Shown here one piece after another: positions 35,263 to 47,761 of a stretch of DNA of 64,000 nucleotides. Source of the DNA: Haliotis asinina (taxonomy: Eukaryota > Mollusca > Gastropoda > Lepetellida > Haliotidae); the NCBI RefSeq assembly GCF_037392515.1, contig NC_090285.1, forward strand, positions 2,855,501 to 2,919,500, given 5' to 3'. A program made the position numbers and the translations under genes. Every line of letters starts with the position of its first letter. The first letter of the stretch is position 1. The notes under the pieces were generated by a model. The model had not been told where the DNA came from and ran no database searches. It worked only from the letters and a program-made list of their open reading frames with translations.

Positions 35263-35296
35263 TTTGTCTTGCTGCGTCAGTGAACGTACGGGCAAA
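35263..35296 (+). promoter_or_regulatory. Iron-responsive element in the ferritin 2 5' leader
   Basis: Loop CAGTGA (35278-35283) on a five-pair upper stem TGCGT/ACGTA, with the bulged C at 35272. The lower stem is CTTG/CGGG, one bulged T, then TTTG/CAAA. It is a textbook IRE close to the cap, predicted to bind IRP and repress translation in low iron. Confidence 0.93.
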
Positions 35297-35376
35297 GTCG
35301 ACGCTATCAAAAGCACTTCTACAAATCCCATTTTTATCTCATTTGTTCCCAGTTGTTAGTCCGAGAATCTAGCAAG

Positions 35377-35481
35377 ATGGCCCAAACTCAACCCCGCCAG
35401 AACTTCCATGTGGAGAGTGAAGCCGGCATCAACCGCCAGATCAATATGGAGCTGTACGCCAGCTATACCTACCAGTCAATT
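35377..35481 (+). CDS. FTH1: Ferritin 2 exon 1 (coding part)
   Basis: Encodes residues 1-35, ending TYQSI, then donor GTAAGT. In contrast to ferritin 1 the donor is single, with no tandem copies behind it. Confidence 0.95.
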
Positions 35482-38400
35482 GTAAGTATATACCGCGCAG
35501 TAATGACAGCCTGTTACCGATGTAATCCAGGGGCTGCCCGTCAACGCCCATATATTTTCTAAAAGCTTTACTGCGAACTTATATGTAATACGTATAATAG
35601 ATGACATTTATACCCCAGACGTGATATAACTGTCGCTTATATTCAATAACTAGCGATGCTTGTACAATTACAAAGCTGTAATGGACAGCGGTCGCATTCG
35701 GTATTGCGTCGGCGATTTTACATGAGGTGATTGTAGGTAGTTGACTGACTGTCATGGAGGAAGAAGGTGTTGGGACGAGGATGTGTGGTTCTCATTGGCG
35801 GTGTGTCAATCTATCAGGGGCATTTTCAACATGACGGCATTTCGACAGTTACACGCACACGTATACTGACCAATTGTGACACATCCGGCATATTTCTACT
35901 CAAGTCCTATTATATAAATATCGAAACTGAACCCCATGATGAGAGGCGCTATATTTACAACCTCTAGAGAAGCGGGGAAGGTCGCGTATCACGTGATCGA
36001 CCCTGTTTCAACTCACGGGGCATAACACGTGACTTCCCATGAGTGAAAATATTACGGCGTTGTGCTTTAACATGATATTTACTCTTTGTATACATGAACA
36101 CGATTTTGACGGGACAGTGATCAGAGCTGTGTCAAAATAGCATGTACGTATATGGCTCGTGACTTATGAATACGTCATTCTTAACGTATCCTATTACTGA
36201 ATAGGTGAATTGAAAAATGTCCCAGGTGAAAATGGCCAGCCTGTTATCGTTAGAGGAAGAATGAATCACCACTGCGCGTCCAATGTCGTGTTGCACTTTC
36301 ATAAAAACAAAGTTTGACTAGGTCTCTGATGATTCATCGCGGAGAGAGCTCTAAGACGAAGCATCACACATCACGAATTGTGTCACCCATTATCTCAAAT
36401 ATGACACATTATCTCGCACATCACACTCCATGTCACTCTTGCTTACATGCTGTCATACACATCCTATGATCACAAATCGCAAATACAGCACACATCGCCT
36501 CACCACACACTGGTTCATATACCACATCACCAGTAGTCTTACATAACACTCACATGACACATTGTCATCACTCATGTTTCCAACTGTCACACATTTTCAC
36601 ACTTCATCACACATCTCGTTCGAATCATATGCATGATATCATACATTGTCGCACCTACAATACACATACTCACATGTGTGAAGATCCGGATTAGAATAGG
36701 TCTTCACCAATCCATGCTTGCCACAAAAGGCGACAATGCTTGTCGTAAGAGGCACTAACATCATCGGCTGGTCAGGCTCGTTGACTTCATTGTGACGTCT
36801 TCGGTTTTCATTTGCATAGATCAATGCAGGTACTGGATTGCCTGGTCCAGGCTTGATTATTTACAGACCGCCGCCATATTGCTGTAATACTGTTTAGTGC
36901 GGCGTAAAACTAAACTCACTCGCTCACCCATTCATCACCCATTTTCTCAATTGTCACACATCCCATTCGATATTATACAAATGCCACACATGATATCACA
37001 CATTCTCGCACATACTGTACTCTCACTATATCAGTTATTACCAACCTCACACATTGTCAGACATAACACCTCACAAACTATCTGGCATATCACACACCCT
37101 TGCCTCACTTCGTTTTAGACGCCATTGTATTGGTCTGTACGATATTACAACTGTGTTGCCACATGTCCTCTAGCTGGCCATACCAGCACACACTAACATC
37201 TAAACTAGTGTATGACCACTGCGTGCTGACGGGTCAGGATAAACAGGGACAACACCATGACCAGTAAGACCATGCACAATCACTGAGCCACGGTCACACG
37301 TTCAGTCGACAGGTTACACACACGGTGTACTTAATCTGGCAAGGTCCATAGACAGCATCTCTCCTGTTACCGAAACCCTATTTATCGACTAAGTGTCATG
37401 GTGGATACACAATCATGTATTTTCGAAAAAGATCAATACGTTAACGGTAATAAATGTGGTTAAAATATAGACCTTCAGTATCTAATCAATAGACCCTCTC
37501 CCGACGTCTGTGCGTCACACCAGAAGGAAAGAAGCTGTCTGTCCCCGAGGAAACAGCGTACACAAGATTCTTTCATATCCCCGTTTACCATGGGCACAAA
37601 CAGCCTATTCACAAATCGGTAACCGTCCGACCATCAAACGGCCCAAGAGTCTTGTGTATGTTTACCCATGTAAGGTATTGCCCTCTCTTGAAACATTAAT
37701 CATTTTTGCTTGGTCGAGTCTGCCAAGACTTTCGTGTTCGCAACGTAAATACTGATCAATAATAAATAGCCTTCCTGAGGGAGGATTATGTGTATGTAAT
37801 TAAACATAGAAGACGTTTCCTGTCTCCAATTTGGAAATCATTTAGCTGCCGATTCCGTATTGTTAATGTTACAAATACTAAAATGAATGAGTTTGTAACC
37901 AGTTGCTGCACCCCTTTTGCCCATCCCACATTACCACGCATGTTTCCTGAACGTCAGATAATACAACAGAATCTCGAACTCTCTAATCAAGCTAATAGTT
38001 ATTAACGTTAACATCGCTTTTCCGACCCGGTCGTCATCTTATGAAGGGCTTTTGTAAATAGGCCTGAAAGTTGTGACAAGTGGACATCTCTGTAATAAAT
38101 GCTTGTCATGTCCCGTACTCGTGACATGACTCACAGCCTCGTTCTGATCAGATCTGCTATGTAGCCGCCGCCATTGTTGTAATCGTTAAAATATATATGT
38201 ACGGGTGTGGTTCTCCATGTCGGTTTAACGTCAGTTGCTGTTGTACCTAAGACTAGGAATATATATCAATACGTGACTTTAGGGCTTACACAGACAAATA
38301 TCATGGGCGTGTTCTTGGTCACAATTCACTGAATGTAAGTCCCTTAAAGATGATAAGACATCTATTTAACACCCTTCAGCTCAGTTAGGCAGGCAGCACC

Positions 38401-40008
38401 TTTTTGTTGTGTGGACAACTGCACAGGATTGTGCAAGTAGGTAGAGGAGGATTTAAGTCCCCACCTGGAAAGGGTGTACCCTGATTAAACGTGTGACTGT
38501 AGACTGGGTACGATACCACTAACAGGAGACCTTTGCATCTTCTAATCGTTAAACATTCTGATGTTACCATGGAAACACCCGGGAAGAACATATACACTGC
38601 TCTGTGCCTAAGACACGGTTTTACATTCACTGACAGCGTGCTATGTCCCACAGATGCTGAGTCCCAACACCTGTTGCTGATAATTCCATCTTTGTATATT
38701 CCCAAGGCGTCCCTGTAAACCATAGACATATATTCCCAGGACTTGACTACATTCAGTGGTCATATTCTAGATTTTGCAGTGCATGTATTTGGTAGGCACA
38801 TGTCAGTAGCAAAAGTTTGCTGTGCCTGAAGTCATCTGGCGTGCTTCGAAATCAGTCTAGTTCACTCTTAACACAGGAACCATGTGTGATGGTTGTGGTT
38901 TGTTTTGCAGGGGTTTTACTTCGACCGCGATGATGTTGCCCTGCCTGGCTTCAGCAAGTACTTCAAGAAGGCCGCCGAGGAGGAGAGAGAGCACGCTGAG
39001 AAGCTGATGAAGTACCAGAACACCAGAGGAGGTCGCATTGTCTTGCAAGACATCAAGGTCAGTTGACCACGAGATGTGACGCTGGGCGTAACGACATGGG
39101 ACTGATTGTTTAGGTGGTATTCACTGTCTGGGGATACAATAACGTTCGACTGTTGAGAGTGTACAGCGGATAAAATAACAAGATGGCAGAGGGTCAGTAG
39201 GTGGGAAAATGTTCTGTATTGTGTTAGATGTTTTGGGGTATTTCCGGCATTGGCTACTGAGTATAGAAGAGTATTCTGGAGCAGAATCTTACAGTTTTCG
39301 TGTTTTGCAGAAGCCTGACAGGGACGAGTGGGGCTCCCCTCTGGAATCCATGCAAGTGGCCCTTGCCCTGGAGAAGAACGTTAACCAGGCCCTGCTGGAC
39401 CTCCATGCCGTCGCCAACAAACACAACGACGCGCAGGTGAGAAGACAGTCGCACCTGTACTTCAGTCAAATCATCCTCTGTATTACGTTACGCCATAGAG
39501 AAGAACATGTCAGCTATTTGAATGTTTGATAACTATATAGAGCTAACCCATCAGTGTTTAAATTGTTTGGCTTTGAAGAGTTATGAACTGTTTTTGTTAA
39601 ATTTGTCAGAAACTTTAATTTACGAACAAAGAATTGCAGAAATCTGCGTTTGTTAATATTTGTATAAAAGCGTTATTAAAGCAACCCGCATCTTGGACAG
39701 TTAACACTGGTCGTAAGTCTCCTTGGCAAACAACTACAACCACTCAGTCTCCATCACCCACCATTAGCGTCTCTCCAGCTGATCCACTCAGTCTCTATCA
39801 CCCACCATTAGCGTCTCACCCCCGTAAGTGTCTCCCAACCATGACTGACATGTCCCTCCTTCCTCCACAGATGTGCGACTTCTTGGAGAGCGAGTACCTG
39901 GAGGAGCAGGTGAAGGCCATCAAGGAGATCTCGGACCACATCACCAACCTGAAGCGGGTCGGGACTGGTCTGGGTGAATACATGTACGACAAGGAGTCCA
40001 TGGAGTAA
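35377..40008 (+). CDS. FTH1: Ferritin 2: H-type soma ferritin, four exons
   Basis: Joined exons 35377-35481, 38911-39057, 39311-39436 and 39871-40008 give 171 aa, [17 protein letters not shown] to DKESME. All introns are phase 0 with GT/AG ends and sit at the same places as in ferritin 1. The ferroxidase centre is complete in human H numbering: Glu27 (NMELYASY), Tyr34 (YTYQS), Glu61/Glu62/His65 (EEREHAEKL), Glu107 (LEKNVNQ) and Gln141 (LEEQVKAI). The threefold-channel Asp and Glu are present (CDFLES). It should oxidise Fe(II) and store ferric iron in a 24-mer in the cytosol; there is no signal peptide, unlike yolk or secreted ferritins. The ATG after the IRE that aligns with other ferritins is used; an in-frame ATG 24 bp upstream at 35353 is possible but would add an atypical MLVRESSK. 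Its tandem partner is ferritin 1. Confidence 0.96.
36355..37110. repeat. Degenerate 'cacacattgtcac' repeat tract in ferritin 2 intron 1, split by a SINE
   Basis: Loosely periodic tract of words such as 'tcacacattgtca', 'cacatcac' and 'catgatatcaca' before 36650 and again after 36930. The same composition on both sides indicates one tract interrupted by the SINE. Confidence 0.6.
36650..36930 (+). repeat. SINE family B in ferritin 2 intron 1
   Basis: Runs from 'tgtgaagatccggattagaa' through 'gcttgtcgtaagaggc' and 'ttgattatttacagaccgcc' to the tail 'gcggcgtaaaactaaactca' plus 'ctcgctcac'. It is one of the more complete copies, in the sense direction of the gene. Confidence 0.88.
38911..39057 (+). 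CDS. FTH1: Ferritin 2 exon 2
   Basis: Acceptor TTTTGCAG, donor GTCAGT. Encodes 49 residues, [15 protein letters not shown] to GRIVLQDIK, with the EEREH iron-ligand block. Confidence 0.96.
39311..39436 (+). CDS. FTH1: Ferritin 2 exon 3
   Basis: Acceptor TTTTGCAG, donor GTGAGA. Encodes 42 residues, [10 protein letters not shown] to HNDAQ, with Glu107 in LEKNVNQ. Confidence 0.96.
39871..40008 (+). CDS. FTH1: Ferritin 2 exon 4
   Basis: Acceptor CCTCCACAG. Encodes 45 residues, [19 protein letters not shown] to KESME, stop TAA at 40006. The upstream intron holds two imperfect copies of 'atcacccaccattagcgtct'. Confidence 0.96.
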   Translation: MCDFLESEYLEEQVKAIKEISDHITNLKRVGTGLGEYMYDKESME

Positions 40009-40204
40009 TACCCAATCGTCACGTGGACATAGCCGCTTGTCACAGCACCCAGTCAGCCCTCTAAAGCAGTCACCATCTCTGCCTGTAATTCTGGGGCCGT
40101 GAGGCCGTCCTTTTAATTTCGTTCATATTCTCGTTGATCAATGTTTTGTTTCTGTTGAACAATTTTATATGTTTTGTTAGGGCTGACATAACTTGAAAAA
40201 AGAG

Positions 40205-40210
40205 AATAAA
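40205..40210 (+). terminator. FTH1: Ferritin 2 poly(A) signal
   Basis: AATAAA about 200 bp after the stop, followed by a GT-rich region near 40240. Confidence 0.8.
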
Positions 40211-40244
40211 AGGGTCAAGTGCATCGAAGTCTACTTCCTGTTGT

Positions 40245-42750
40245 CATTCGCAGGTTTTCTAGGTGTGGCGTTACAGGTGTCAGTACCCATGACCTACTGT
40301 AGGTGTTCTAGGTGTGGTGTTACTGGTGTAAGTATCCATGATCTACTGTAATTCAAGTTGTATGATCAGCACGCTAGAAACACTTTCAGCTGTGTAAGAA
40401 CGCACACTAAAATTGTCGCTCTCTACAACAAAGAAGAAGTTGCCTATGACGTCACATTCTTTATACTTGCATCAAGGAGGAATTCCATGGATCAGATTCT
40501 AGATTTTAAATGAAATATTTTAGTTATTTCACTGACCCAGGATTGTGTTTGCTGCTTGGACTTGAGAACCCCCGCTATAGTAGTAGTCACGCAGCAGCTG
40601 TAGTAGTCACGCAGCAGCTGTAGAAGCCCCTAACTCGGGCTGCACCTAGCAGCCGCAGGCAAATATGTCGCCATCAATGCGGACTTTTGTTTCTGGCTAG
40701 TAATATCAGATATCCATATTCGTCTCACAAACAAGTAGCAATTCACTTCTACATTTGGGAAAAAAATCCATAAAAACATCAACGGCCATGACCTCAAAGT
40801 GAATCTTAGATCAAACAAAACACATGACGATTATAAACAATTCAGAAAATAGAAAATCAACAAAGCATCTGCCTCAGCTCACTCAAATGTCTGTCTGCTG
40901 CTGCCTCTCAGTCAATGACACAGCAGCGCAGGTTTGGCCAGATTGAAGTTAATGAACTTTTCTTAAACCTACACCAGAGAGGTTAGATGGGGTCCCTCCT
41001 AATCACTTGGCACCAAGGATATCTGTGGTAATACAAAACAGACTTTTTAGCACAACACCATCATCAGACAACGTGTCCACCAGGTAGATTTGGGGAAGTA
41101 AGTGTATGGCACCGCCTTATGTCACGCCCACCGGTGGGTGAAGAACTTGCACGTTGACCCTCTGGGCGTTCACTACAGGATTCTTCATAAGGGTGACATT
41201 TTATACTTGTGGATCCACTTTTCGTCAAAATGTTCATCATAGAATACTTACCTCCGTTACGATTTAAATCTGACAATGAAACTCTTGCAGGCCTCCTTTC
41301 TGTTTCCAAATTTATTACATGTCGCCGCTACGAATCGGCATCAGGCCGTGAATTTTGTGTAACTATTTGAAATAACGGAATACTTGCATTGTTTTCACTT
41401 ACAAATTAGTTACAATTCTGCATTCCGACTCGGTCGGATATGGTATGTGCAGGACCACCGATGACGTGATCACAAAGGGTGTAATAGTGTAAGGGAGATA
41501 ATCCTTACTGGACATTCTCATGTACCACTTTTGAAATATAGTGTACACAGCACACCAGTCGCCTCAGCACCGTCATGGTAATCGTTATGAAATCATATTC
41601 TGAAAAAGGAACTAAGACGATGTACAAATGTAGGCACAAGTCACTGTGCCATTGCAAACTATCACAATGCCAAGCTGGACGAAGTTCTGTCGTTGCTATT
41701 ACCAGGCAGATTGCATGGTCGATCAGATAATGCATATTTGCAATAATTAGCCCAGCTAGCTGAAACTGATCCAACTCTGTAGTGAAAACAACAGCTGTCA
41801 CTGTGACTAAATCATTGTTGTGACCTCGTGACCTTGCTGTGGACTGTATAACGTCGGCCCTGGTTGCGTGTAGTCCAATGATCATAGCTGCAGAACAGTC
41901 CGCTTGTATCAGAAACGGGCCGATCAATTGCACATTTTATCATTGTACAAAATTGCCACATAAATATAAATAGTACACAGGTTTATCATTTACTAATACC
42001 CAACAGCTTTCTTATATTTGAACATTTTCCGGATTCCACCAAAAAAGTTGTTTAATCATCTTTGAAAACGCAAACGTTGTTGTCTGTGGCAGTGGTGGAA
42101 CTGATAGGTCCTCTGACACCCAGTTGGCAGTTCTGGATCTTCATGAAAGATGAAGAAAAATTATTTCATTGCCTGAAAACATAAAACAGGCGCGTACATT
42201 ATAAATACAAGGTCGCCTTATATTCTCTGTAGAACATTGACGAACGTGTAAGACCAAATATACGCAGAACAAGTGATCATCATTAATACCCGAATTTGAA
42301 ATCAGGAAAATATTCGGCTCAACTGGTGGTATGTCCTTCATTACATCGGTTACTACGCAACACATCGCGCTTTCCACCTTGTTCTTGCGCTCGCGTGGTC
42401 ACCGGAAGTCTTCAAAGTAGAAATAACATGTGGCAAGCGCCGGAACCACTCACTTAAAGAGCGTTATAACATCGACGCTCTGGGATTTTAACACTGAGAA
42501 ATAATATGTGTGGATGTTTCCAGAACCTATGGTGAAATGAGCTGTTTTCCCAAATCCAATCCAGTTATTTTTAGTTTATTCTGATTAACAATGTCATATG
42601 CGACACAGGGGCGTGTAACGCTAAAAGCTGCCATCAAGGAATATACATGTACTGTCACTAACGGGGTCCAGTGTTTAGCGTCGCAAGCCACTGTGATATG
42701 CAATGCCATCAGTGAGAAGCAAACGTATAATCCCTAAACTAAGCCAGATA
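40245..42750. other. Spacer without a gene; small tandem duplications
   Basis: Two copies of a 50-bp unit ('ttctaggtgtggcgttac') lie at about 40255-40350 and two of a 20-bp unit ('tagtagtcacgcagcagctg') at about 40578-40622. No exon recognised. Confidence 0.5.
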
Positions 42751-42754
42751 CAAG

Positions 42755-43002
42755 GTGCAAACGATGACAATACCAGACCACATCGAACTCGAATGATTAG
42801 GGACTTCTTGCAACAATATAATGTGCATGTGAGGCAGTGGCCAGACTATTCACCGGATCTACCTCCAGATGAATATCTATGGGACATTCTTGGACGATAT
42901 ATTAAGTACAATCATGGAATGGCACCGACTCTTCGGGTTCTTGTACAGTGTCTTCAGACGGAAGAGCTGTTGATTCCACAAGTTACCCCCGCGCCCTTGT
43001 AA
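42755..43002 (+). pseudogene. Tc1-like transposase C-terminal fragment
   Basis: Plus-strand reading ANDDNTRPHRTRMIRDFLQQ, then WPDYSPDLPPDEYLWDILGR, then a Tc1-type tail. This is the second and third block of a DDE transposase (DN.RPH and the usual SPDLNPIEH.WD, here with DEY). N-terminal and middle parts are absent, and I saw no terminal repeats. It belongs to a different Tc1 lineage from the copies at 19 and 62 kb. Confidence 0.88.
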
Positions 43003-43569
43003 GGCCCATGAGGCGCAGATGTACAGGATCCATCAATCAGCGTGGAGAACACACTAACTATTGATTCTGCGACTTTCATCCTTTTCCGCTGCTAGTACTG
43101 GAATAGCATTCTGTGATATTTGCCCATAAATCCATTACATGTCTTAAGAAAACATGTGGTATTTACCCTTGTAATAAACCGACCCTGTCACTTAAAGTTC
43201 GCTTTGTTATACTCTGAGATTTGGGTGTTCCAATACTTATTGTTGGTAGTATATTATCAATACACTTTATGGATGCCTCCGAGTTAACGACTTTACCAAT
43301 GTGTGTAAACTAGTTAACACATATTAATGCATAAATTATGGCACAAGCCGATCACAAATAATAGAAAAAAAATCCATAAATAAGATTTAGACTCTTTACT
43401 GAGCTAGTGCTAAAAGAAGGTACACAGTGCGTTTTATCGAACTTGAAAACAAAAGTATAGACAACTTTTTAATGTCTACTTTTCAGTATCAGTCATTCAG
43501 TGGTTATATCAACAAATTAATCGTTGTTATAATAACATACGGATACGCATACTGTTCATACGTATGTGC

Positions 43570-43755
43570 TCGTGAAGATCAGGGTTAGAACTGATCTTCA
43601 GTAACCCATGAACTGAACAGGATCGGGTGATGAGGCTCGCTGACTTGGTTGACACGTCATCGCATCCAAATTACGAGATAGATGTTCATGCCGTTGATCC
43701 AGACTCAACTATTTAGAGATTAACACCACATAGACGGAGACTGTTGATTGCGGCA
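43570..43755 (+). repeat. SINE family B, diverged copy
   Basis: 'gtgaagatcagggttagaac', 'aggctcgctgacttggttga' and 'atgttcatgccgttgatcc' occur in family order; the tail is 'gcggcattgagcaac'. Confidence 0.7.
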
Positions 43756-44395
43756 TTGAGCAACAAGCAAACACCACAGGCGTGTGAGCCAACATCTGGA
43801 GGATTCATGAACATTGGGTACACAAGTGTGCAGCATGGCCTCGATGCTCGATTCATCTCACCCGTCGTTTTCTCTTTCTCACTTCATAATCTGAGAATCA
43901 ACAAATAACGTCTAAATTGTGATACAAAATTCATAACAAACGTGACTGTATGTATAATCTATTTTTAACTGCGTAACATTTGAAAGCTTGGACAAATACA
44001 GTGTGTTATGTTGTGTGTCAGATTCTTAGACAAGCATGAGCCTTTAGTGCCACGGCCTGCCAGTCGTGTTGCCAGGAGTGACGGGAGTCCTTGGTATTAT
44101 GCCTTTGCAGGAGGGATTTTGTGCGACAATCATTCTGTTTACACAAACCTTCGTAAATCCTTGCAATAGTCTTGTCGTTGAAATCTTGATCCAAGGGAGG
44201 TCATTCTAGATAACGTCGTTGAGAGGCATTTAGAAGTTGGGGCAGTAAGGAAGAATGGCAATATGTGGATGAACAATTTTATTGCTATGAGAGAGACGTT
44301 TCGATGTAGGTTCTAAGACCGTTATCAAGCAAGTGATGAACAGCATAAGAACATAGGAGTTAGGAAGACTTTGTACAGTGAAGCCTGAGGTATAC
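43756..44395. other. Spacer without a gene
   Basis: Nothing recognised. Confidence 0.45.
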
Positions 44396-46245
44396 ATAGA
44401 CGGGGGATATCAGTGATGAGGATGTAGACATAGACGGGGAATAGTGAGTGAGTGAGTTTAGTTTTACGCCGCACTCAGCAATATTACAGCTATATGGCGG
44501 CGGTCTGTAAATAATCGAGTCTGGACCAGACAATCCAGTGATCAACAACATGAGCATCGATCTGCGCAATTGGGAACCGATGACATGTGTCAACCAAGTC
44601 AGTGAGCCTGACCAACCGATCCCATTAGTCGCCTCTTACGACAAGCTGAGTCGCCTTTTATGGCAAGCATGGGTTGCTGAAGGCCTATTCTACCCCGGGA
44701 CCTTCACGGGTTTAGACGGGGAATATCAATGATGAATATGTAGACATAGACGGGGGATATCAATGATGAGGATGTAGACATAAGCGGGGGATATCAGTGA
44801 TGAGGATTTAGACATAAGTGGGGGATATCAATGGTGAGGATTTAGACATATGCGGGGAATGTCAGTGATGAGGATTTAGACATAGACGGGGGATATCAAT
44901 GATGAGGATCTAGACATAGACGGGGGATATCAATGATGAGGATGTAGACATAGACGGGGGATATCAATGGTGAGGATTGAGACATAAGTGGGGGATATCA
45001 ATGGTGAGGATTTAGACATAGACGAAGGATATCAATGATGAGGATGTAGACATAGACGGGGGATATCAATGATGAGGATGTAGACATAGACGGGGGATAT
45101 CAGTGATGCGGATGTAGACATAGACGGGAGATATCAGTGATGAGGATGTAGACATAAGCGGGGGATATCAGTGATGAGGATGTAGACGTAAGCGGGAGAT
45201 ATCAGTGATGAGGATGTAGACGTAAGCGGGAGATATCAGTGATGAGGATGTAGACGTAAGCGGGAGATATCAGTGATGAGGATGTAGGCATAAGTGGGGG
45301 ATATCAATGATGAGGATGTAGACATAGACGGGGGATATCAGTGATGAGGATGTAGACATGAGCGGGAGATATCATTGATGAGGATGTAGACATAAGCGGG
45401 AGATATCAATGATGAGGATGTAGACGTAAGCGGGAGATATCAGTGATGAGGATGTAGACATGAGCGGGAGATATCAGTGATGAGGATGTAGACGTAAGCG
45501 GGAGATATCAGTGATGAGGATGTAGACATGAGCGGGAGATATCAATGATGAGGATGTAGACATAAGCGGGAGATATCAGTGATGAGGATGTAGACGTAAG
45601 CGGGAGATATCAGTGATGAGGATGTAGGCATAAGTGGGGGATATCAATGATGAGGATGTAGGCATAAGTGGGGGATATCAATGATGAGGATGTAGACATA
45701 GACGGGGGATATCAGTGATGAGGATGTAGACATGAGCGGGAGATATCATTGATGAGGATGTAGACATAAGCGGGAGATATCAATGATGAGGATGTAGACA
45801 TAAGCGGGAGATATCAGTGATGAGGATGTAGACATAAGCGGGAGATATCAGTGATGAGGATGTAGACATAAGCGGGAGATATCAGTGATGAGGATGTAGA
45901 CATGAGCGGGAGATATCAGTGATGAGGATGTAGACATAAGCGGGAGATATCAGTGATGAGGATGTAGACATAAGCGGGAGATATCAGTGATGAGGATGTA
46001 GACGTAAGCGGGGGATATCAGTGATGAGGATGTAGACGTAAGCGGGAGATATCAGTGATGAGGATGTAGACATAAGCGGGAGATATCAGTGATGAGGATG
46101 TAGACATAAGCGGGAGATATCAGTGATGAGGATGTAGACATAAGCGGGAGATATCAGTGATGAGGATGTAGACATGAGCGGGAGATATCAGTGATGAGGA
46201 TGTAGACATAAGCGGGAGATATCAGTGATGAGGATGTAGACATAG
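44396..46245. repeat. 34-bp minisatellite array, about 46 copies, interrupted by a SINE
   Basis: The unit contains 'gatgaggatgtagacataag' and 'cgggagatatcagt'. Early units read 'tagacgggggatatcaatg' and later ones 'taagcgggagatatcagtg', so variants are clustered along the array. A SINE sits at 44444-44712 near the left edge. The 34-bp period is not a multiple of three, and no long frame exists. Confidence 0.97.
44444..44712 (-). repeat. SINE family B, near-complete copy within the 34-bp array
   Basis: On plus it begins 'gtgagtgagtgagtttagtt', continues 'ttacgccgcactcagcaata' and ends 'ccccgggaccttcacgggtt'. A 13-bp target-site duplication, tagacggggaata, flanks it at 44431-44443 and 44713-44725. 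I use this copy as the reference for family B. I see no clear tRNA head. Confidence 0.92.
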
Positions 46246-46384
46246 GCATGAGTTGGTAGTAAGCTGGAGATATGTAATAACCTTGGTGGCGGTTGATCTA
46301 TTGCTGAAGTCTTCTCAATACTGTGGTCGTGGTTGTCTTTGATGTGATCTGATAGGGCTGATTTTGAGTCAAGTTTACTGAGGT

Positions 46385-46490
46385 CTGATGCCAAAATGAA
46401 CTAGATGTCAAAGTGAACTAGATGTCAAAGTGAACTAGATGTCAAAGCGAACTAGATGTCAAAGTGAAGTAGATGTCAGAGTGAACTTGC
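46385..46490. repeat. 17-bp tandem repeat, about 5.5 copies
   Basis: Unit 'gaactagatgtcaaagt' with single-base variants. Confidence 0.93.
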
Positions 46491-47595
46491 CGCTGACAGT
46501 AGCTAGTTTGCATATGACACGACATGAGTGTTCCCCCTGACGGTAATTGTGTAATCATAGCAGCATGTGCTGTCCACATGTGTTTTTGCATAATAATGAG
46601 ATATGCTCTTTCGTCTCCGACAGCGCGAGGTATGGCATTGTTCCCAAGCTTCCACATCCAAGCAACCGTATCGATGGCCATTCTAATGTATCCCATCCCT
46701 GCACAGGTAATCTTGCAAGCATTGGAAATACAGGACAATACATACACACAAATAACAAATATTTTCACTGAGGGGTGACCATTTCCTAACATGTTTATTT
46801 CCATGTGTAATAATTTTTAAACAAAATTACAGAGATGACGATACAGCAATTTATTGAACAGAATGTTGTGAGATGTAAGATGCAGGTTGTAACATTACTA
46901 ATATTTTGGTAAACATTTTCTTTGAGACCAGAAATTGAATTAATCTGCACAAGTAGCCAGCTTCGCAGGTCTGTCGTCTTCGCGAGTTTTGTGTTTCTAT
47001 AGGCATAACATCACATTTTGTGGTACATTGTACATTTTTGCCATAGTATATCACGTCTTGATCTTAAAATTGTTCACATACATTCTTTTTTTCATTTTTT
47101 TGTTGCTGCGTTGAAATCCATATGCTTGTGTCTAAACACGATGTACTGTGAGGAGGTTAAACAAGGTCACATGTACTTCAATGTCTCTACTATTTCAAGC
47201 AACAGTGATACATCTTGCATTACACAAGTTTAATGTTCTCACACATATTCTCGATAAATGTCACTTAATTTATAGTTATATTTCTATTTACATTCAACAA
47301 CATAACGTGAGAGAAAGACAAAGTTTTTCATGGATGACATTGCGATGCGACGATTTCGGAACAACTTCCTACACGGTTGTGAGGCAACCACACCACAGAA
47401 CAGACTTAATTGTCCATCTATCATAGGGATTAACAAAAACAACATCGCGGAATCCACGAAAAGGACAAGCAACAACAACAGTGGGTATTGATAATCCATA
47501 TAGCGGCAACTGTTCTTCTGTTCACCATGTTGCTGGTATCGCCAACCCAGCATTAAGTGTAGCACCGATTGGTCTGTTAGTGGCGTGGGAAATCA
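46491..47595. other. Spacer without a gene
   Basis: AT-rich; no exon or element recognised. Confidence 0.45.
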
Positions 47596-47598
47596 ACA

Positions 47599-47761
47599 AA
47601 TGAGCGAGTTCAGTTTTACGCCGCTTTTTGTCGCAATGTTCCAGCAATATCACATCGGGGTACACCAGAAATGGGCTTCACTCATCCCACCCATGTGGGG
47701 ATCGAACCCGTGTCTTCGGCGTGTCGATCGAACGCTTTAACCGCTAGGCTACCCCACCGTC
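47599..47761 (-). repeat. SINE family A, near-complete copy
   Basis: Read on minus: 'ggtggggtagcctagcggtt' (A box), then the complement of 'gggatcgaacccgtgtcttc' (B box region), 'cccatttctggtgtacccc', 'gatattgctggaacattg' and a 'gcggcgtaaaactgaactc' tail. It is a tRNA-derived SINE. Confidence 0.9.

Noticed and set aside
35353-35376. Upstream in-frame ATG of ferritin 2 (MLVRESSK extension)
   Set aside because: Ferritin homologues start at the later ATG ([10 protein letters not shown]), which has a better context; the extension has no counterpart in ferritin 1.
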